Shown here in pieces: positions 1 to 8,705 of a stretch of DNA of 64,000 bases. The translations under genes were made by a program, and so were the position numbers. Within the stretch, counting starts at the first letter, position 1, and each line of letters opens with the position of its first letter. The stretch is from Bacteroidales bacterium. Lineage in GTDB: Bacteria; Bacteroidota; Bacteroidia; Bacteroidales; F082. The notes under the pieces were generated by a model, which was not told the DNA's origin, made no database searches, and saw only the letters and a list, made by a program, of their open reading frames with translations. Where the stretch lies: contig JACCQN010000008.1 of the NCBI GenBank assembly GCA_015709215.1, positions 1-64,000 on the forward strand, read 5' to 3'.

Positions 1-339
1 GAAATCGTCATCCTCGAAGTCGTCGTCAAAATCATCATCTGTAAGATCAAAATCTTCTTCCCAGTCAAAATCTTCTTCATTTAGATCCACTTCCTCCATT
101 TCTTCAATCTCTTCCTCATCAAAAAGCTCATCCTGATCCTCCAAATCATCAAAGTCGTTTTCATCAGCCTTGAATTTGGCCGACTTTAATTCTTTCAACA
201 CAGCAGGAGAAACATAGAATTCATCAATGTTTTCAGAGCAGTAAGTAAGATACTTCGGATCCTTAACATACACTTCGGCTAATGATTTACCTTCATATTT
301 TCCAAAGGTAAATACAGCATCCACATCGTAAAATTTCAT
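1..339 (-). CDS. ExoX-C-like small acidic protein (3' end outside window)
   Basis: The minus-strand frame opens with ATG at 337-339 and runs off the left edge, so 113 codons are visible. Residues about 8-40 (FTFGKYEGKSLAEVY, then DPKYLTYC) match the small domain found at the C-terminus of ExoX-like exonucleases and often encoded alone in Bacteroidota. From about residue 60 the protein is almost entirely Asp/Glu with interspersed Phe. No exonuclease catalytic domain is present in the visible part. The function is unknown; a nucleic-acid-related role is inferred only from the domain. Confidence 0.7.
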   Translation of the reverse strand, partial: MKFYDVDAVFTFGKYEGKSLAEVYVKDPKYLTYCSENIDEFYVSPAVLKELKSAKFKADENDFDDLEDQDELFDEEEIEEMEEVDLNEEDFDWEEDFDLTDDDFDDDFEDDDF

Positions 340-416
340 GGTGTAATTTTCGTTTTGTACTAACATACAGTGTTTTAATGCCTTAGTTTTGAAATTATAT
401 TGTCCTCAATCTTTTG

Positions 417-424
417 CAAACATA
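417..424 (-). promoter_or_regulatory. Candidate -7 element (TAnnTTTG) for the acidic ExoX-C-like gene
   Basis: Read on the minus strand this is TATGTTTG, a match to TAnnTTTG, in the gap between the DUF486 gene and the acidic-protein gene. It would give a leader of about 70 bases. No convincing -33 box was seen. Confidence 0.35.
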
Positions 425-793
425 TTATTTTTTAAAAACAAAATACACCGCTAACACAAGAAAAATTAAAGCAATAAAATGATTCCATTTTAGCGATTCA
501 TTTTTAAACAGGATTAGTGAAAATACAACAAATACAATTAGTGTAATAACTTCCTGTAATACTTTTAATTGCATCAAACTGAAAGGACCTCCATTGCCGG
601 CATATCCAATTCGGTTTGCCGGAACCTGAAAAATATACTCAAAAAGTGCTAACGACCAGCTGACTAAAATCACAGCAACTAAACCATATTTTGTAAATAT
701 ATTCCAGTCTTTAAACTTAAGATGACCATACCAGGCTAACGTCATAAAAGCATTGGAGAGTAACAGCAGACCTACAGTCGAAATCGTTTTCAT
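425..793 (-). CDS. DMT-family membrane protein (DUF486)
   Basis: This 122-residue hydrophobic protein has four predicted membrane helices (about 5-22, 33-52, 75-95, 100-119). Family landmarks are the early TFAW/TLAWYGHLK-like segment and the central FEYIFQVPANRIGY motif, followed by QLKVLQEVITL, which are typical of the DUF486 branch of the drug/metabolite transporter superfamily. The length is normal for the family. Such half-size proteins are thought to work as dimers in the inner membrane; the substrate is unknown. It lies upstream of the acidic ExoX-C-like gene on the same strand, with about 85 bases between them. Confidence 0.8.
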   Translation of the reverse strand: MKTISTVGLLLLSNAFMTLAWYGHLKFKDWNIFTKYGLVAVILVSWSLALFEYIFQVPANRIGYAGNGGPFSLMQLKVLQEVITLIVFVVFSLILFKNESLKWNHFIALIFLVLAVYFVFKK

Positions 794-1085
794 TTAGATT
801 ATACTGTTGAATATAAGTGCTTTATCTAGTTTTTTATGCAACGAAAAATCAAGCGGGCAAAGATGCATCTTTTTTCTTGTCGAAATAAAAAAATCACGAA
901 ATAATTTCTGCAACAATTATTAACGGTTTTATGCTAAATTTTAGACCACGCAACCGTTTTCGAAAAAAAAAATCACAAAACCCAATCTAAAAAAACGACC
1001 ATAGAATGTCTGGATTTATTTACCATAGGGAAAATAAATAGTTGATGATTTGAAGGATTGACTCAACTCAGCATGCTAAAAGTGT
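794..1085. other. AT-rich divergent intergenic region
   Basis: This gap separates the divergent DUF486 and gmhA genes. It is AT-rich with several A-tracts. On the minus strand there is a near match to a -7 box (CATCTTTG, about 70 bases before the DUF486 start). No ORF, RNA gene or strong hairpin was recognised. Confidence 0.5.
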
Positions 1086-1093
1086 TATTTTTG
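1086..1093 (+). promoter_or_regulatory. -7 element (TATTTTTG) for the gmhA operon
   Basis: An exact TAnnTTTG match lies 17 bases before the ATG of gmhA. Transcription would begin near 1100, giving a leader of only about 10 bases. This placement argues for the ATG at 1111 rather than the in-frame TTG at 1102. Confidence 0.55.
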
Positions 1094-1110
1094 CCACAAA
1101 ATTGCCAGCT

Positions 1111-1686
1111 ATGTCCATTCATGACATTATCAAGGCTTCAGCAAATTTGAAGCAGCTTATGCTTGAGGATACGGTGCTTCATCAAAGGCTCGAAAAGGCT
1201 ATCGATCTTTGTGTGAAGACATTGAAAAATGACGGAAAAATACTTTTTTGTGGAAATGGTGGCAGTGCTGCTGATGCGCAACATCTTGCCGCCGAATTGT
1301 CTGGCAGATATTATTATGACAGGCCGCCATTATACGCTGAGGCACTCCACGTGAACACAAGTTATCTTACTGCCGTAGCCAACGATTATGATTTTGATTC
1401 AGTGTATAGCCGCATGGTTGAAGCTGCCGGGCGAAAAGGTGACATTCTGGTTGGATTAAGCACCTCGGGAAATTCGACAAATGTGATTAAAGCATTGGAA
1501 AAAGCCAATGAATTAGGGATGCATACCATTGCATTCACGGGACAAACTGGTGGCAGAATGAAGGAGTTGACAAATGTTCTGCTTAATGTGCCGTCAACAG
1601 ATACGCCACGAGTTCAGGAAGGTCATATTTTACTCGGACATATTCTTTGTCAAATGATTGAAGAACAAATTTTTCCTAAAACTTAA
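1111..1686 (+). CDS. gmhA: D-sedoheptulose-7-phosphate isomerase
   Basis: This cytoplasmic SIS-domain enzyme of 191 residues converts sedoheptulose 7-phosphate to heptose 7-phosphate, the first step towards ADP- or GDP-heptose for LPS core or surface glycans. The family signature CGNGGSAADAQHLAAEL sits at about residues 47-63 and includes the His and Glu of the active site. The phosphate-binding STSGNSTN loop is near 117, and the C-terminal Gln/His pair is within QEGHILLGH. An in-frame TTG at 1102 would add three residues, but ATG 1111 fits the promoter better. The stop overlaps the gmhB start by one base (TAATG), so the two are translationally coupled. Confidence 0.93.
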   Translation: MSIHDIIKASANLKQLMLEDTVLHQRLEKAIDLCVKTLKNDGKILFCGNGGSAADAQHLAAELSGRYYYDRPPLYAEALHVNTSYLTAVANDYDFDSVYSRMVEAAGRKGDILVGLSTSGNSTNVIKALEKANELGMHTIAFTGQTGGRMKELTNVLLNVPSTDTPRVQEGHILLGHILCQMIEEQIFPKT

Positions 1687-2252
1687 TGCCGTTTTCGCTG
1701 GAACATATCACCCAGGGCTGGACGCTTTTCCTCGACAGGGATGGCGTGATTAACGTCCGGCCTTATCAGGATTATGTTAAAAAACCATCTGATTTTCAAT
1801 TTCTTCCAGGAGTAAAAGAAGCAATTGCATTATTACGTAAGCATTTTAAATACCTGATCATCATAACAAATCAGCAAGGAATTGGGAAAGGCTTGATGAC
1901 GGAACAAGATTTAATTGCTATTCATAATAAAATGCAACTGGAACTTGAACAGCACAACGGGAAAATCGATGCCATTTACTTTTGCAGTATGCTAGCTGGT
2001 GAAAAAGATCATTGTAGAAAACCAGAACCTTTTATGGCTCTGAAGGCAAAGGAAGATTTTCCGGATATTGAATTCACTCAATCCATTATGGCAGGAGACT
2101 CTTCTTCAGACCTATTGTTTGGGCAAAACCTGGGCATGAAAACAATTCAAATTGGCAATAATCAGTTAGATATCAAAGCAAATTTTTTATTTCCAGACCT
2201 TCTTTCATTTGCAAAATCACTCGATCAAAAACAACAACCTGATGTCGCCTGA
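1686..2252 (+). CDS. gmhB: D,D-heptose 1,7-bisphosphate phosphatase (HAD family)
   Basis: This 188-residue HAD phosphatase removes the C7 phosphate from heptose 1,7-bisphosphate. Motif I is FLDRDGVIN with Asp17 and Asp19, motif II is TNQQ at 61-64, Lys is in RKPEP near 111-115, and motif IV is GDSSSD at 137-142. The family zinc loop (CxH...CxC) is only partly kept: Cys100 and Cys110 remain, the His after the first Cys is absent, and His109 replaces the third Cys, so metal binding may be altered. No kinase/nucleotidyltransferase gene (hldE or hddA/C) follows, so the rest of the pathway is encoded elsewhere. It overlaps the next gene by 11 bases. Confidence 0.88.
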   Translation: MPFSLEHITQGWTLFLDRDGVINVRPYQDYVKKPSDFQFLPGVKEAIALLRKHFKYLIIITNQQGIGKGLMTEQDLIAIHNKMQLELEQHNGKIDAIYFCSMLAGEKDHCRKPEPFMALKAKEDFPDIEFTQSIMAGDSSSDLLFGQNLGMKTIQIGNNQLDIKANFLFPDLLSFAKSLDQKQQPDVA

Positions 2253-3687
2253 GTTAGTCTTATTTATCTTTTTAGGTTACACAGCATTGTTATTTGCTGT
2301 TTCGCTAATCACTGCGCGCAAGGCAAATAACGAAAGTTATTTCATTGGCAACCGTCAATCTCCATGGCCGGTTGTAGCTTTTGGAATGATAGGTACATCA
2401 TTGTCAGGAGTTACATTCATCTCGATTCCTGGCTGGGTCGGGAGTTCTCAGTTTAGCTATATGATGGTAGTTTTTGGTTATGTGGCTGGTTATGCTGTTA
2501 TTTCGCTTATCTTACTTCCGCTTTATTATCGCCTGAAACTGACATCGATTTATTCCTACCTGGATCAGCGTTTTGGTTTTTGGTCCTATAAAACCGGAGC
2601 TTTTTATTTTCTTTTATCACGATTAATAGGGGCTTCTTTCCGTATGTTTCTGGTTGTTAATGTTTTACAACTTTTTATTTTTGATTTTTACAATATACCT
2701 TTCTGGATTACTGTTGTATTGTTTATGGTGTTAATCACCTTATATTCTTTTAAAGGCGGCATAAAAACAATCGTTTGGACTGATATGTTACAAACCACTT
2801 TCATGCTAACTGCACTGATTGTAACCATCTATATCATACTTAATCAGTTAGATATGAATCTTGGTGAGATGATTTCCATTATTAAAGAAAAAGGTTACTC
2901 ACAAATTGTAATCAAAGATTGGCAACATGATCGTTTTTACCTCAAACAGTTTTTTAGTGGAATGTTTATCACCATTGCCATGACCGGACTTGATCAGGAT
3001 ATGATGCAGAAAAATTTAAGCTGTAGAAACTTAAAAGATGCCCAGAAAAATGTTACCAGTCTTAGCATTTTACTGATTCCTGCTAACTTTATTTTTTTGT
3101 TTCTTGGTGCAAGCCTGTTTGTGTTTGCTGGTATTAAAGGAATTGCCATACCACAACTAACGGATAACTTATATCCGGAATTAGCGTTTAACCATTTTGG
3201 AATTTTTGCAGGAATGGTCTTTTTTATTGGTTTGATTGCTGCTGCATATTCCAGTGCCGACAGTGCTATTACTGCTTTAACAACCTCCGTAAGCATCGAT
3301 TTTATGGGCAAGGAAAAAGTGAGCAAACAAAAGCGATATCTCATTCATTTCGCAATCACGCTGTTGATTTTAAGTATCATCATTATTTTTCGGGAAATTA
3401 ATGATGATGCAGTTATCGCGCAATTATTTACAATTGCCGGATATACTTACGGCCCTTTGCTCGGACTATTTGCGTTTGGATTATTCACATCTTTCTCACT
3501 TAAAGACAAATATGTACCTTTGGTCGCTATTTCTGCTCCTGCTCTCACTTATTTTATTAATATCAATTCAGACTGGCTTTTTAACGGTTATAAGTTTGGT
3601 TTTGAATTACTTATATTGAATGGATTAATAACTTTTGCTGGACTTTGGATCATAAAAAAAAGAACCCTAATCAAAACAACCACATAA
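2242..3687 (+). CDS. Sodium:solute symporter family protein
   Basis: A 481-residue inner-membrane protein with about 13 hydrophobic segments belongs to the SSS family. It starts outside with a short N-terminus, followed by SYFIGNRQSPWPVVAFGM, the usual helix-1 region, and contains GTSLSGVTFISIPG and a central AAAYSSADSAITALTTS segment that supplies Na+-site residues. The substrate cannot be read from sequence. The ATG at 2242 is preferred to a TTG at 2209 that lies deep within gmhB. It overlaps the gmhB end by 11 bases and sits one base before glnN, so it is probably co-transcribed with both. Confidence 0.85.
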   Translation: MSPELVLFIFLGYTALLFAVSLITARKANNESYFIGNRQSPWPVVAFGMIGTSLSGVTFISIPGWVGSSQFSYMMVVFGYVAGYAVISLILLPLYYRLKLTSIYSYLDQRFGFWSYKTGAFYFLLSRLIGASFRMFLVVNVLQLFIFDFYNIPFWITVVLFMVLITLYSFKGGIKTIVWTDMLQTTFMLTALIVTIYIILNQLDMNLGEMISIIKEKGYSQIVIKDWQHDRFYLKQFFSGMFITIAMTGLDQDMMQKNLSCRNLKDAQKNVTSLSILLIPANFIFLFLGASLFVFAGIKGIAIPQLTDNLYPELAFNHFGIFAGMVFFIGLIAAAYSSADSAITALTTSVSIDFMGKEKVSKQKRYLIHFAITLLILSIIIIFREINDDAVIAQLFTIAGYTYGPLLGLFAFGLFTSFSLKDKYVPLVAISAPALTYFININSDWLFNGYKFGFELLILNGLITFAGLWIIKKRTLIKTTT

Positions 3688-3688
3688 T

Positions 3689-5878
3689 ATGGAAAATTTC
3701 AGATTTACAGCTTTATCAGAAACATTGGATCGGCAAGTAGTGCCGGTAAACTATCCTTCGAATAAGATCTCAGACTATTATGGATCAATGGTTTTCAACC
3801 AGAACGTAATGCGGGAGTATCTGACCAAGGAAGCTTTTAAAAGTGTTGAATTGGCTATTGAAAAAGGCGTTAAAATTGAGCGTAAGGTAGCCGATCAGGT
3901 AGCCTCGGCCATGAAAGCATGGGCAATAAACAAAGGTGCAACACATTATACACATTGGTTTCATCCGCTAACAGGTTCTACAGCAGAAAAGCATGATTCC
4001 TTTATCAATCCTGCAGAAAATGGTCGCGCCATAGAAGAGTTTCAAGGTAACGAATTGATACAGCAGGAACCTGATGCATCATCGTTCCCCAGTGGAGGTA
4101 TTCGCAATACTTTTGAAGCTCGAGGTTATACGGCATGGGATCCCAGTTCGCCTGCTTTTATCATGGAAAGCACTTTGTGTATTCCAACGATTTTTGTTTC
4201 CTACACAGGCGAGTCACTCGATTATAAAACGCCTCTGCTACGGTCAATTGATGCAATTGATAAAGCGGCAGTGAAAATTTGTCAGTTATTTGATAAAAAT
4301 GTCACTAAAGTCTATCCTACATTAGGCTGGGAACAAGAATATTTCCTGGTTGATTCAGCCCTTTTTGCTGCACGACCTGACCTTGTTCTAGCCGGGAAGA
4401 CAGTTTTTGGTCACGCTTCGGCAAAAGATCAGCAGCTTAGCGATCATTATTTTGGAACTATTCACAGCAGAGCCAGAGCTTTTATGCGCGATTTGGAAAT
4501 TGAGGCCCATACGCTTGGAATTCCGCTTAAAACCCGACATAATGAGGTGGCTCCCAGTCAGTTTGAATGTGCTCCCGTATATGAGGAAGCTAATGTTGCC
4601 GTTGATCATAATCAACTTTTGATGCACTTGCTCGATGTGGTTTCGCGCAAACATCATTTTAAAGTATTGTTACATGAAAAACCCTATGCAGCAGTTAATG
4701 GAAGCGGAAAACATAACAACTGGTCTTTGGCAACCAATACCGGAGTAAATTTGTTAACTCCCGGGAAAACAGCTCTCGAAAACCTGCGGTTTGTTACTGT
4801 ACTGGTTAATATTCTCAAAGCCCTTCATACACACGAATCATTGGTACGAGCCAGCGTTGCCTCTGCCGGAAACGACTTGCGCCTTGGAGCAAATGAAGCA
4901 CCTCCGGCAATTATTTCAGCTTTTATTGGCGAACAGCTCACGCGTACTTTAGACGAAATAGAACAGATGCCTTCGCACGAAGGAATTAATAATGGTATCA
5001 AGAAAGGTGCTTTAAGTAATATTCCAAAAATACCGGAAATCTTATTGGATAACACAGACAGAAATCGTACAAGTCCTTTTGCTTTTACAGGCAACAAGTT
5101 CGAATTCAGAGCGGTAGGCTCCCATGCGAATACTGCAAAACCTATGTTTGTGCTAAACACTATCGTCGCAGATCAATTTAATCAGTTTTTTGAAGAAGTA
5201 AAAAAACTTACTGATCAGAACTGGAAATCAGAAGACGCTATTTTTGAAATAGTTAAACGTTACATCAAAGAATCCAAACCCATTCGTTTCGAAGGGAACA
5301 GCTATAGTGATGAATGGAAAGAAGAAGCAAAAAAGCGTGGTCTTTCTAACATACCAAATACTCCTGATGCCATTAAAGCTTTTGTTTCGGAAGATGTGGT
5401 TAACTTATTCAAGCGCAATGAAGTACTAAATGCCCGAGAGCTTCAGGCCCGTTATGAAATAAAGCTTGTCAACTACATCAAAAAAATCCAGATTGAATCA
5501 CGATTGATGAGCGATTTATCCATAAATCATATCATTCCAACTGCTATTAAATATCAAAATACTTTGATCGAAAATGCTCGTGGTTTAAAAGATGTGTTAG
5601 ATTCGAAAACCTATGTAAAATTGAGCAGAAATCAGGTTCAAAATATCAAGGAAATTTCAGATCATATTGCCACAATCAGACAGTTTGTCGAAGAAATGAC
5701 AAACGAACGCCGGGAGGCCAACCATATGGATGATATCGAAAAGTCTGCTAATCACTATTGTTATAAAGTGAAACCCTATTTTGAAAAAATCCGCTATCAT
5801 GTGGATAAACTCGAAATGCTCATTGATGATGGCTTATGGCCTTTGCCAAAATACCGCGAACTGTTGTTTATCAAGTAA
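3689..5878 (+). CDS. glnN: Glutamine synthetase type III
   Basis: This 729-residue enzyme makes glutamine from glutamate, ammonia and ATP in the cytoplasm. The length and the N-terminal block (HWFHPLTGSTAEKHDSF, about 90-108) identify the large GSIII class typical of Bacteroidota, not GlnA. Catalytic-core landmarks are GWEQEYFLVD near residue 213, RHNEVAPSQFE near 282, NGSGKHNNWS at about 337 and the NRTSPFAFTGNKFEFRAVGS block near 455. The C-terminal 130 residues form the helical GSIII extension. The start follows the symporter stop by one base, so it relies on operon transcription. A strong hairpin terminator follows. Confidence 0.96.
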   Translation: MENFRFTALSETLDRQVVPVNYPSNKISDYYGSMVFNQNVMREYLTKEAFKSVELAIEKGVKIERKVADQVASAMKAWAINKGATHYTHWFHPLTGSTAEKHDSFINPAENGRAIEEFQGNELIQQEPDASSFPSGGIRNTFEARGYTAWDPSSPAFIMESTLCIPTIFVSYTGESLDYKTPLLRSIDAIDKAAVKICQLFDKNVTKVYPTLGWEQEYFLVDSALFAARPDLVLAGKTVFGHASAKDQQLSDHYFGTIHSRARAFMRDLEIEAHTLGIPLKTRHNEVAPSQFECAPVYEEANVAVDHNQLLMHLLDVVSRKHHFKVLLHEKPYAAVNGSGKHNNWSLATNTGVNLLTPGKTALENLRFVTVLVNILKALHTHESLVRASVASAGNDLRLGANEAPPAIISAFIGEQLTRTLDEIEQMPSHEGINNGIKKGALSNIPKIPEILLDNTDRNRTSPFAFTGNKFEFRAVGSHANTAKPMFVLNTIVADQFNQFFEEVKKLTDQNWKSEDAIFEIVKRYIKESKPIRFEGNSYSDEWKEEAKKRGLSNIPNTPDAIKAFVSEDVVNLFKRNEVLNARELQARYEIKLVNYIKKIQIESRLMSDLSINHIIPTAIKYQNTLIENARGLKDVLDSKTYVKLSRNQVQNIKEISDHIATIRQFVEEMTNERREANHMDDIEKSANHYCYKVKPYFEKIRYHVDKLEMLIDDGLWPLPKYRELLFIK

Positions 5879-5891
5879 ATAAATCAATTGG

Positions 5892-5921
5892 AAGGAGACG
5901 GGTAACTGTCTCCTTTCTTTT
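5892..5921 (+). terminator. Rho-independent terminator after glnN
   Basis: An 8-bp perfect stem (AAGGAGAC at 5892-5899 with GTCTCCTT at 5908-5915) encloses an 8-base loop and is followed by a T-rich run. It lies 14 bases after the glnN stop and closes the gmhA-glnN operon. Confidence 0.8.
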
Positions 5922-5971
5922 TGTCGAAATGAAATTCATGCCAATAGCACATCAAAATGATAAAAAACACT

Positions 5972-5979
5972 TAAATTTG
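5972..5979 (+). promoter_or_regulatory. -7 element (TAAATTTG) for the DUF4831 gene
   Basis: An exact TAnnTTTG match follows the glnN terminator. Initiation near 5986 would leave a leader of about 30 bases before the ATG at 6018. Confidence 0.5.
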
Positions 5980-6017
5980 GTGAAAATAAAGATATTTCAA
6001 TACTTAAGGTCAAATCT

Positions 6018-7193
6018 ATGAACAACTTACATTTGAAAAGCTACACCAAATTTGTGTTGATAGGATTTTTAATGATCTTAACCCTTTCTAAAGGCTTCTC
6101 ACAGTTTACTGTAAGTCACGCCAAACATGGGATCCCCGGACAACATGAAGGGTTCTTTTATGCACTTCCACAAACCGTTCTCAAAGTTGACTTTATTCTG
6201 GAAAAAACAATTTCCACACAAGGCCCATATAGTCAGTATGCAGAAAGAATGCTTGGCGTTAAGGATTTTGTCAATTCAAATGCAACATCTTTTCGCATTC
6301 TTGATGTTATAGTTACGCAACTTACTGAGCCTGATCCTGAAGCTGTTTTCTATGTTAGATTTGATGAACGCACATCAAAAGACGAACTAAAAATTCCTTT
6401 CATACTTCAAGATGATGGTATTTTATTAGCTGCAGGAAATGAGACGCTTTTGCAAGCCTCAAAGACATCATTAGTTGAAAAAACATTGGTAAACTCACCT
6501 GAAAAAAAGAATTTTAAATATTACGCCGAACGGAATTTATTTCAACGAATTGATACTATCGTCAGAAAAATAACTATAGATACAACCGTAATCAAACTTC
6601 CGGTATTACATCCTACCTGGGAAGACCGCAACCCTGAACAAAAAGCAAGAGCTGCAGCTGATTATATTCAAACCGTTCGCGAAGCGAGGTATTTATTGGT
6701 AAGCGGCTACCAGGAAATAAATTATGGTAACAGTTTGATTTACATGGATCATCAACTTAAACAATTGGAAGAAGCTTATCTTAGTTTGTTTTTAGGACTT
6801 CAAGAAAAAACGCTGGAAGAGCAAACGGTGTATTACACACCCAGTAGGTTAGCTACAGGAAATATCACAATCGCCCGCTTAAGTAAAGAATTAGGTATTG
6901 TGAATTCCAACTCAAAAGGTGAAGCTATTCAGCTTTCTATTGAACCTGCCGGAATTACTCAAAATATTCCCGGAGTAGGGCAGGAGTCGCTTGAATCTGT
7001 TACAGTTATTAACAGCTTCCTTTACAGATCACCCGAAATAGCTCAAATTGAAGTTTCATACAATGGAAAAACATACACTATTGAACGACTTAAAATTCCT
7101 CAATTAGGTGTAATAAGTGTTGCTCCTTTTAACAAAACACGCTTAAACTTTGATGCAGAAACAGGTCAGATTATCAAGCTTATCAGAGAATAA
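6018..7193 (+). CDS. DUF4831 family exported protein
   Basis: This 391-residue protein has a signal peptide (charged start, hydrophobic stretch 12-27, SKGFSQ cleavage zone). The YALPQTVLKVDFILEKT and GPYSQYAERMLG blocks at about 49-83 are hallmarks of DUF4831, a Bacteroidota-restricted family of unknown function. The C-terminal half contains a second beta-rich region with a YR-P motif near 336. No enzyme motif was recognised. It has its own -7 box and lies convergent to kdsA with only four bases between the two stops. The location is probably periplasm or outer membrane. Confidence 0.8.
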   Translation: MNNLHLKSYTKFVLIGFLMILTLSKGFSQFTVSHAKHGIPGQHEGFFYALPQTVLKVDFILEKTISTQGPYSQYAERMLGVKDFVNSNATSFRILDVIVTQLTEPDPEAVFYVRFDERTSKDELKIPFILQDDGILLAAGNETLLQASKTSLVEKTLVNSPEKKNFKYYAERNLFQRIDTIVRKITIDTTVIKLPVLHPTWEDRNPEQKARAAADYIQTVREARYLLVSGYQEINYGNSLIYMDHQLKQLEEAYLSLFLGLQEKTLEEQTVYYTPSRLATGNITIARLSKELGIVNSNSKGEAIQLSIEPAGITQNIPGVGQESLESVTVINSFLYRSPEIAQIEVSYNGKTYTIERLKIPQLGVISVAPFNKTRLNFDAETGQIIKLIRE

Positions 7194-7197
7194 GTTT

Positions 7198-8019
7198 TTA
7201 TTTCAAGGCCTCCCGTATTTTTACCAATTGTTCAATCAAAGGTTCCAGTTTGTCGAGTTGAAGCATATTAGCCCCGTCTGATTTTGCTTCAGCAGGATTT
7301 GGATGTGTTTCGATAAATAAACCATCAGCTCCTACTGCAATAGCAGCACGAGCGATTAGTCCTATCAACTCAGGTTTTCCACCTGTTACACCAGTTGCCT
7401 GGTTAGGTTGCTGCAACGAATGCGTAATATCCATAATAACAGGAACTTCAAGCTGTTTCATACTTTGGATATTTCTGAAATCCACAACCAAATCCTGATA
7501 ACCATACATATTACCTCTTTCTGTAAGTAAAACCTGTTCATTTCCAGATTGTTTCACTTTATCCACTGCAAAACGCATGGCATCACCCGACAAAAACTGA
7601 CCTTTTTTTATATTCACAATTTTACCTGTTTTGGCTGCTGCAATCAGTAGATCTGTTTGACGACACAAAAATGCAGGAATTTGCAAAACATCAACATATT
7701 CAGCTGCAAGAGAGGCTTCTTCAACAGCATGAATATCAGTCACAACGGGAATATCAAATGTATTACCAATATTCCTGAGAATTTTAAGCGCTTTCTCATC
7801 ACCAATTCCAGTAAATGAATCCAATCGCGAACGGTTTGCCTTTCGGTAAGATCCTTTAAAAATATATGGAATCTGATAATCCTTGCAAATCTTGCTCACC
7901 TTTTCTGCGATCAAAAACGGCGTTTCATCATTTTCGATGGCACATGGTCCAGCCATTAGGAAAAAGCGATTTGCCGTATTGCTTTCAAGAAAATTACTCA
8001 GTGTGAATGAAGCTTTCAT
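7198..8019 (-). CDS. kdsA: 3-deoxy-8-phosphooctulonate (KDO-8-P) synthase
   Basis: This 273-residue cytoplasmic TIM-barrel enzyme condenses phosphoenolpyruvate with arabinose 5-phosphate to form KDO-8-phosphate for lipid A-core synthesis. Key blocks are FKGSYRKANRS near 54-64, VVTDIH near 91, FLCRQTDLL near 118 and ITHSLQQPN near 199. Residues 23-29 read AGPCAIE: Cys26 in this place is the metal ligand of class II (metal-dependent) enzymes, where the metal-independent class has Asn. The other expected ligands, His in THSLQQP, Glu in ETHPNP and Asp in SDGANML, are present. It is a single-gene unit, convergent with the DUF4831 gene. Confidence 0.95.
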   Translation of the reverse strand: MKASFTLSNFLESNTANRFFLMAGPCAIENDETPFLIAEKVSKICKDYQIPYIFKGSYRKANRSRLDSFTGIGDEKALKILRNIGNTFDIPVVTDIHAVEEASLAAEYVDVLQIPAFLCRQTDLLIAAAKTGKIVNIKKGQFLSGDAMRFAVDKVKQSGNEQVLLTERGNMYGYQDLVVDFRNIQSMKQLEVPVIMDITHSLQQPNQATGVTGGKPELIGLIARAAIAVGADGLFIETHPNPAEAKSDGANMLQLDKLEPLIEQLVKIREALK

Positions 8020-8139
8020 GTTTAGTATGATTTCGATTTATTCTGATTGTGAACTATTTACGTCGATATTATACATTTAGTTGGTTTACTGATCACGTAG
8101 TACACCATAGTAAAAATAACCAAAACAGCATTAATTTCC

Positions 8140-8694
8140 TCAAATGTAAGCTGATCTTTTTGATAGATTATGGCTATAACTAGCAAAAACAAGCTGCGGA
8201 TAAATTAGATCATTATTTGTAGAAGGACAAATGTGACAAAATGAATAATTGTTTAGCAAAAAAGCGAGAAATGTTGTAAATATTATCACACATCCCATTG
8301 TTATCCAGATATTTACAGGAATACTTGTCCAGTTTTCTATGAAGACAGGAGAGAGGGTAAGCGCAATGACATAAGCTGATCCAAAAAGCAAAATCCAACG
8401 CACATCAATAACAGCCCGAAAGTGCCTCATCACTGGTTTAATGAGCACCGGATTGACGGCTACACCAAAAAATGAAGCAAAAGCTATCGTGATCAGGTGC
8501 TTTTTGTGAATCTTCTCCGGTCTTACATAAGGCTTCAAAAGCAAAAAAAACTGGTCAACAATGCTTATTTTTAGCAGAATAACAGAACGAGGCTGAATAA
8601 GATTGGGCATTATGCCTTTGTAAATAAATAAGTTAACTGGATAAATAAGATTTTTAGTAAATGTAGCTGTCAAAGCAAAACACCTGTTCTTCAA
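8140..8694 (-). CDS. Hypothetical membrane protein, possibly a gene fragment
   Basis: A 184-codon frame has two to three hydrophobic segments (about 69-85, 98-118, 128-147 of the longest reading). I do not recognise it. The central portion looks like a genuine membrane domain (KHLITIAFASFFGVAVNP, then VRWILLFGSAYVIAL), but the last 37 residues are of low quality and the first 30 are poorly protein-like, so a shorter start (for example the Met at about 8607) is possible. It may be the N-terminal remnant of a larger sensor- or transporter-like gene that has lost its 3' part. No promoter box was found. Confidence 0.35.
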   Translation of the reverse strand: MKNRCFALTATFTKNLIYPVNLFIYKGIMPNLIQPRSVILLKISIVDQFFLLLKPYVRPEKIHKKHLITIAFASFFGVAVNPVLIKPVMRHFRAVIDVRWILLFGSAYVIALTLSPVFIENWTSIPVNIWITMGCVIIFTTFLAFLLNNYSFCHICPSTNNDLIYPQLVFASYSHNLSKRSAYI

Positions 8695-8705
8695 ATCGTT
8701 AAAAT

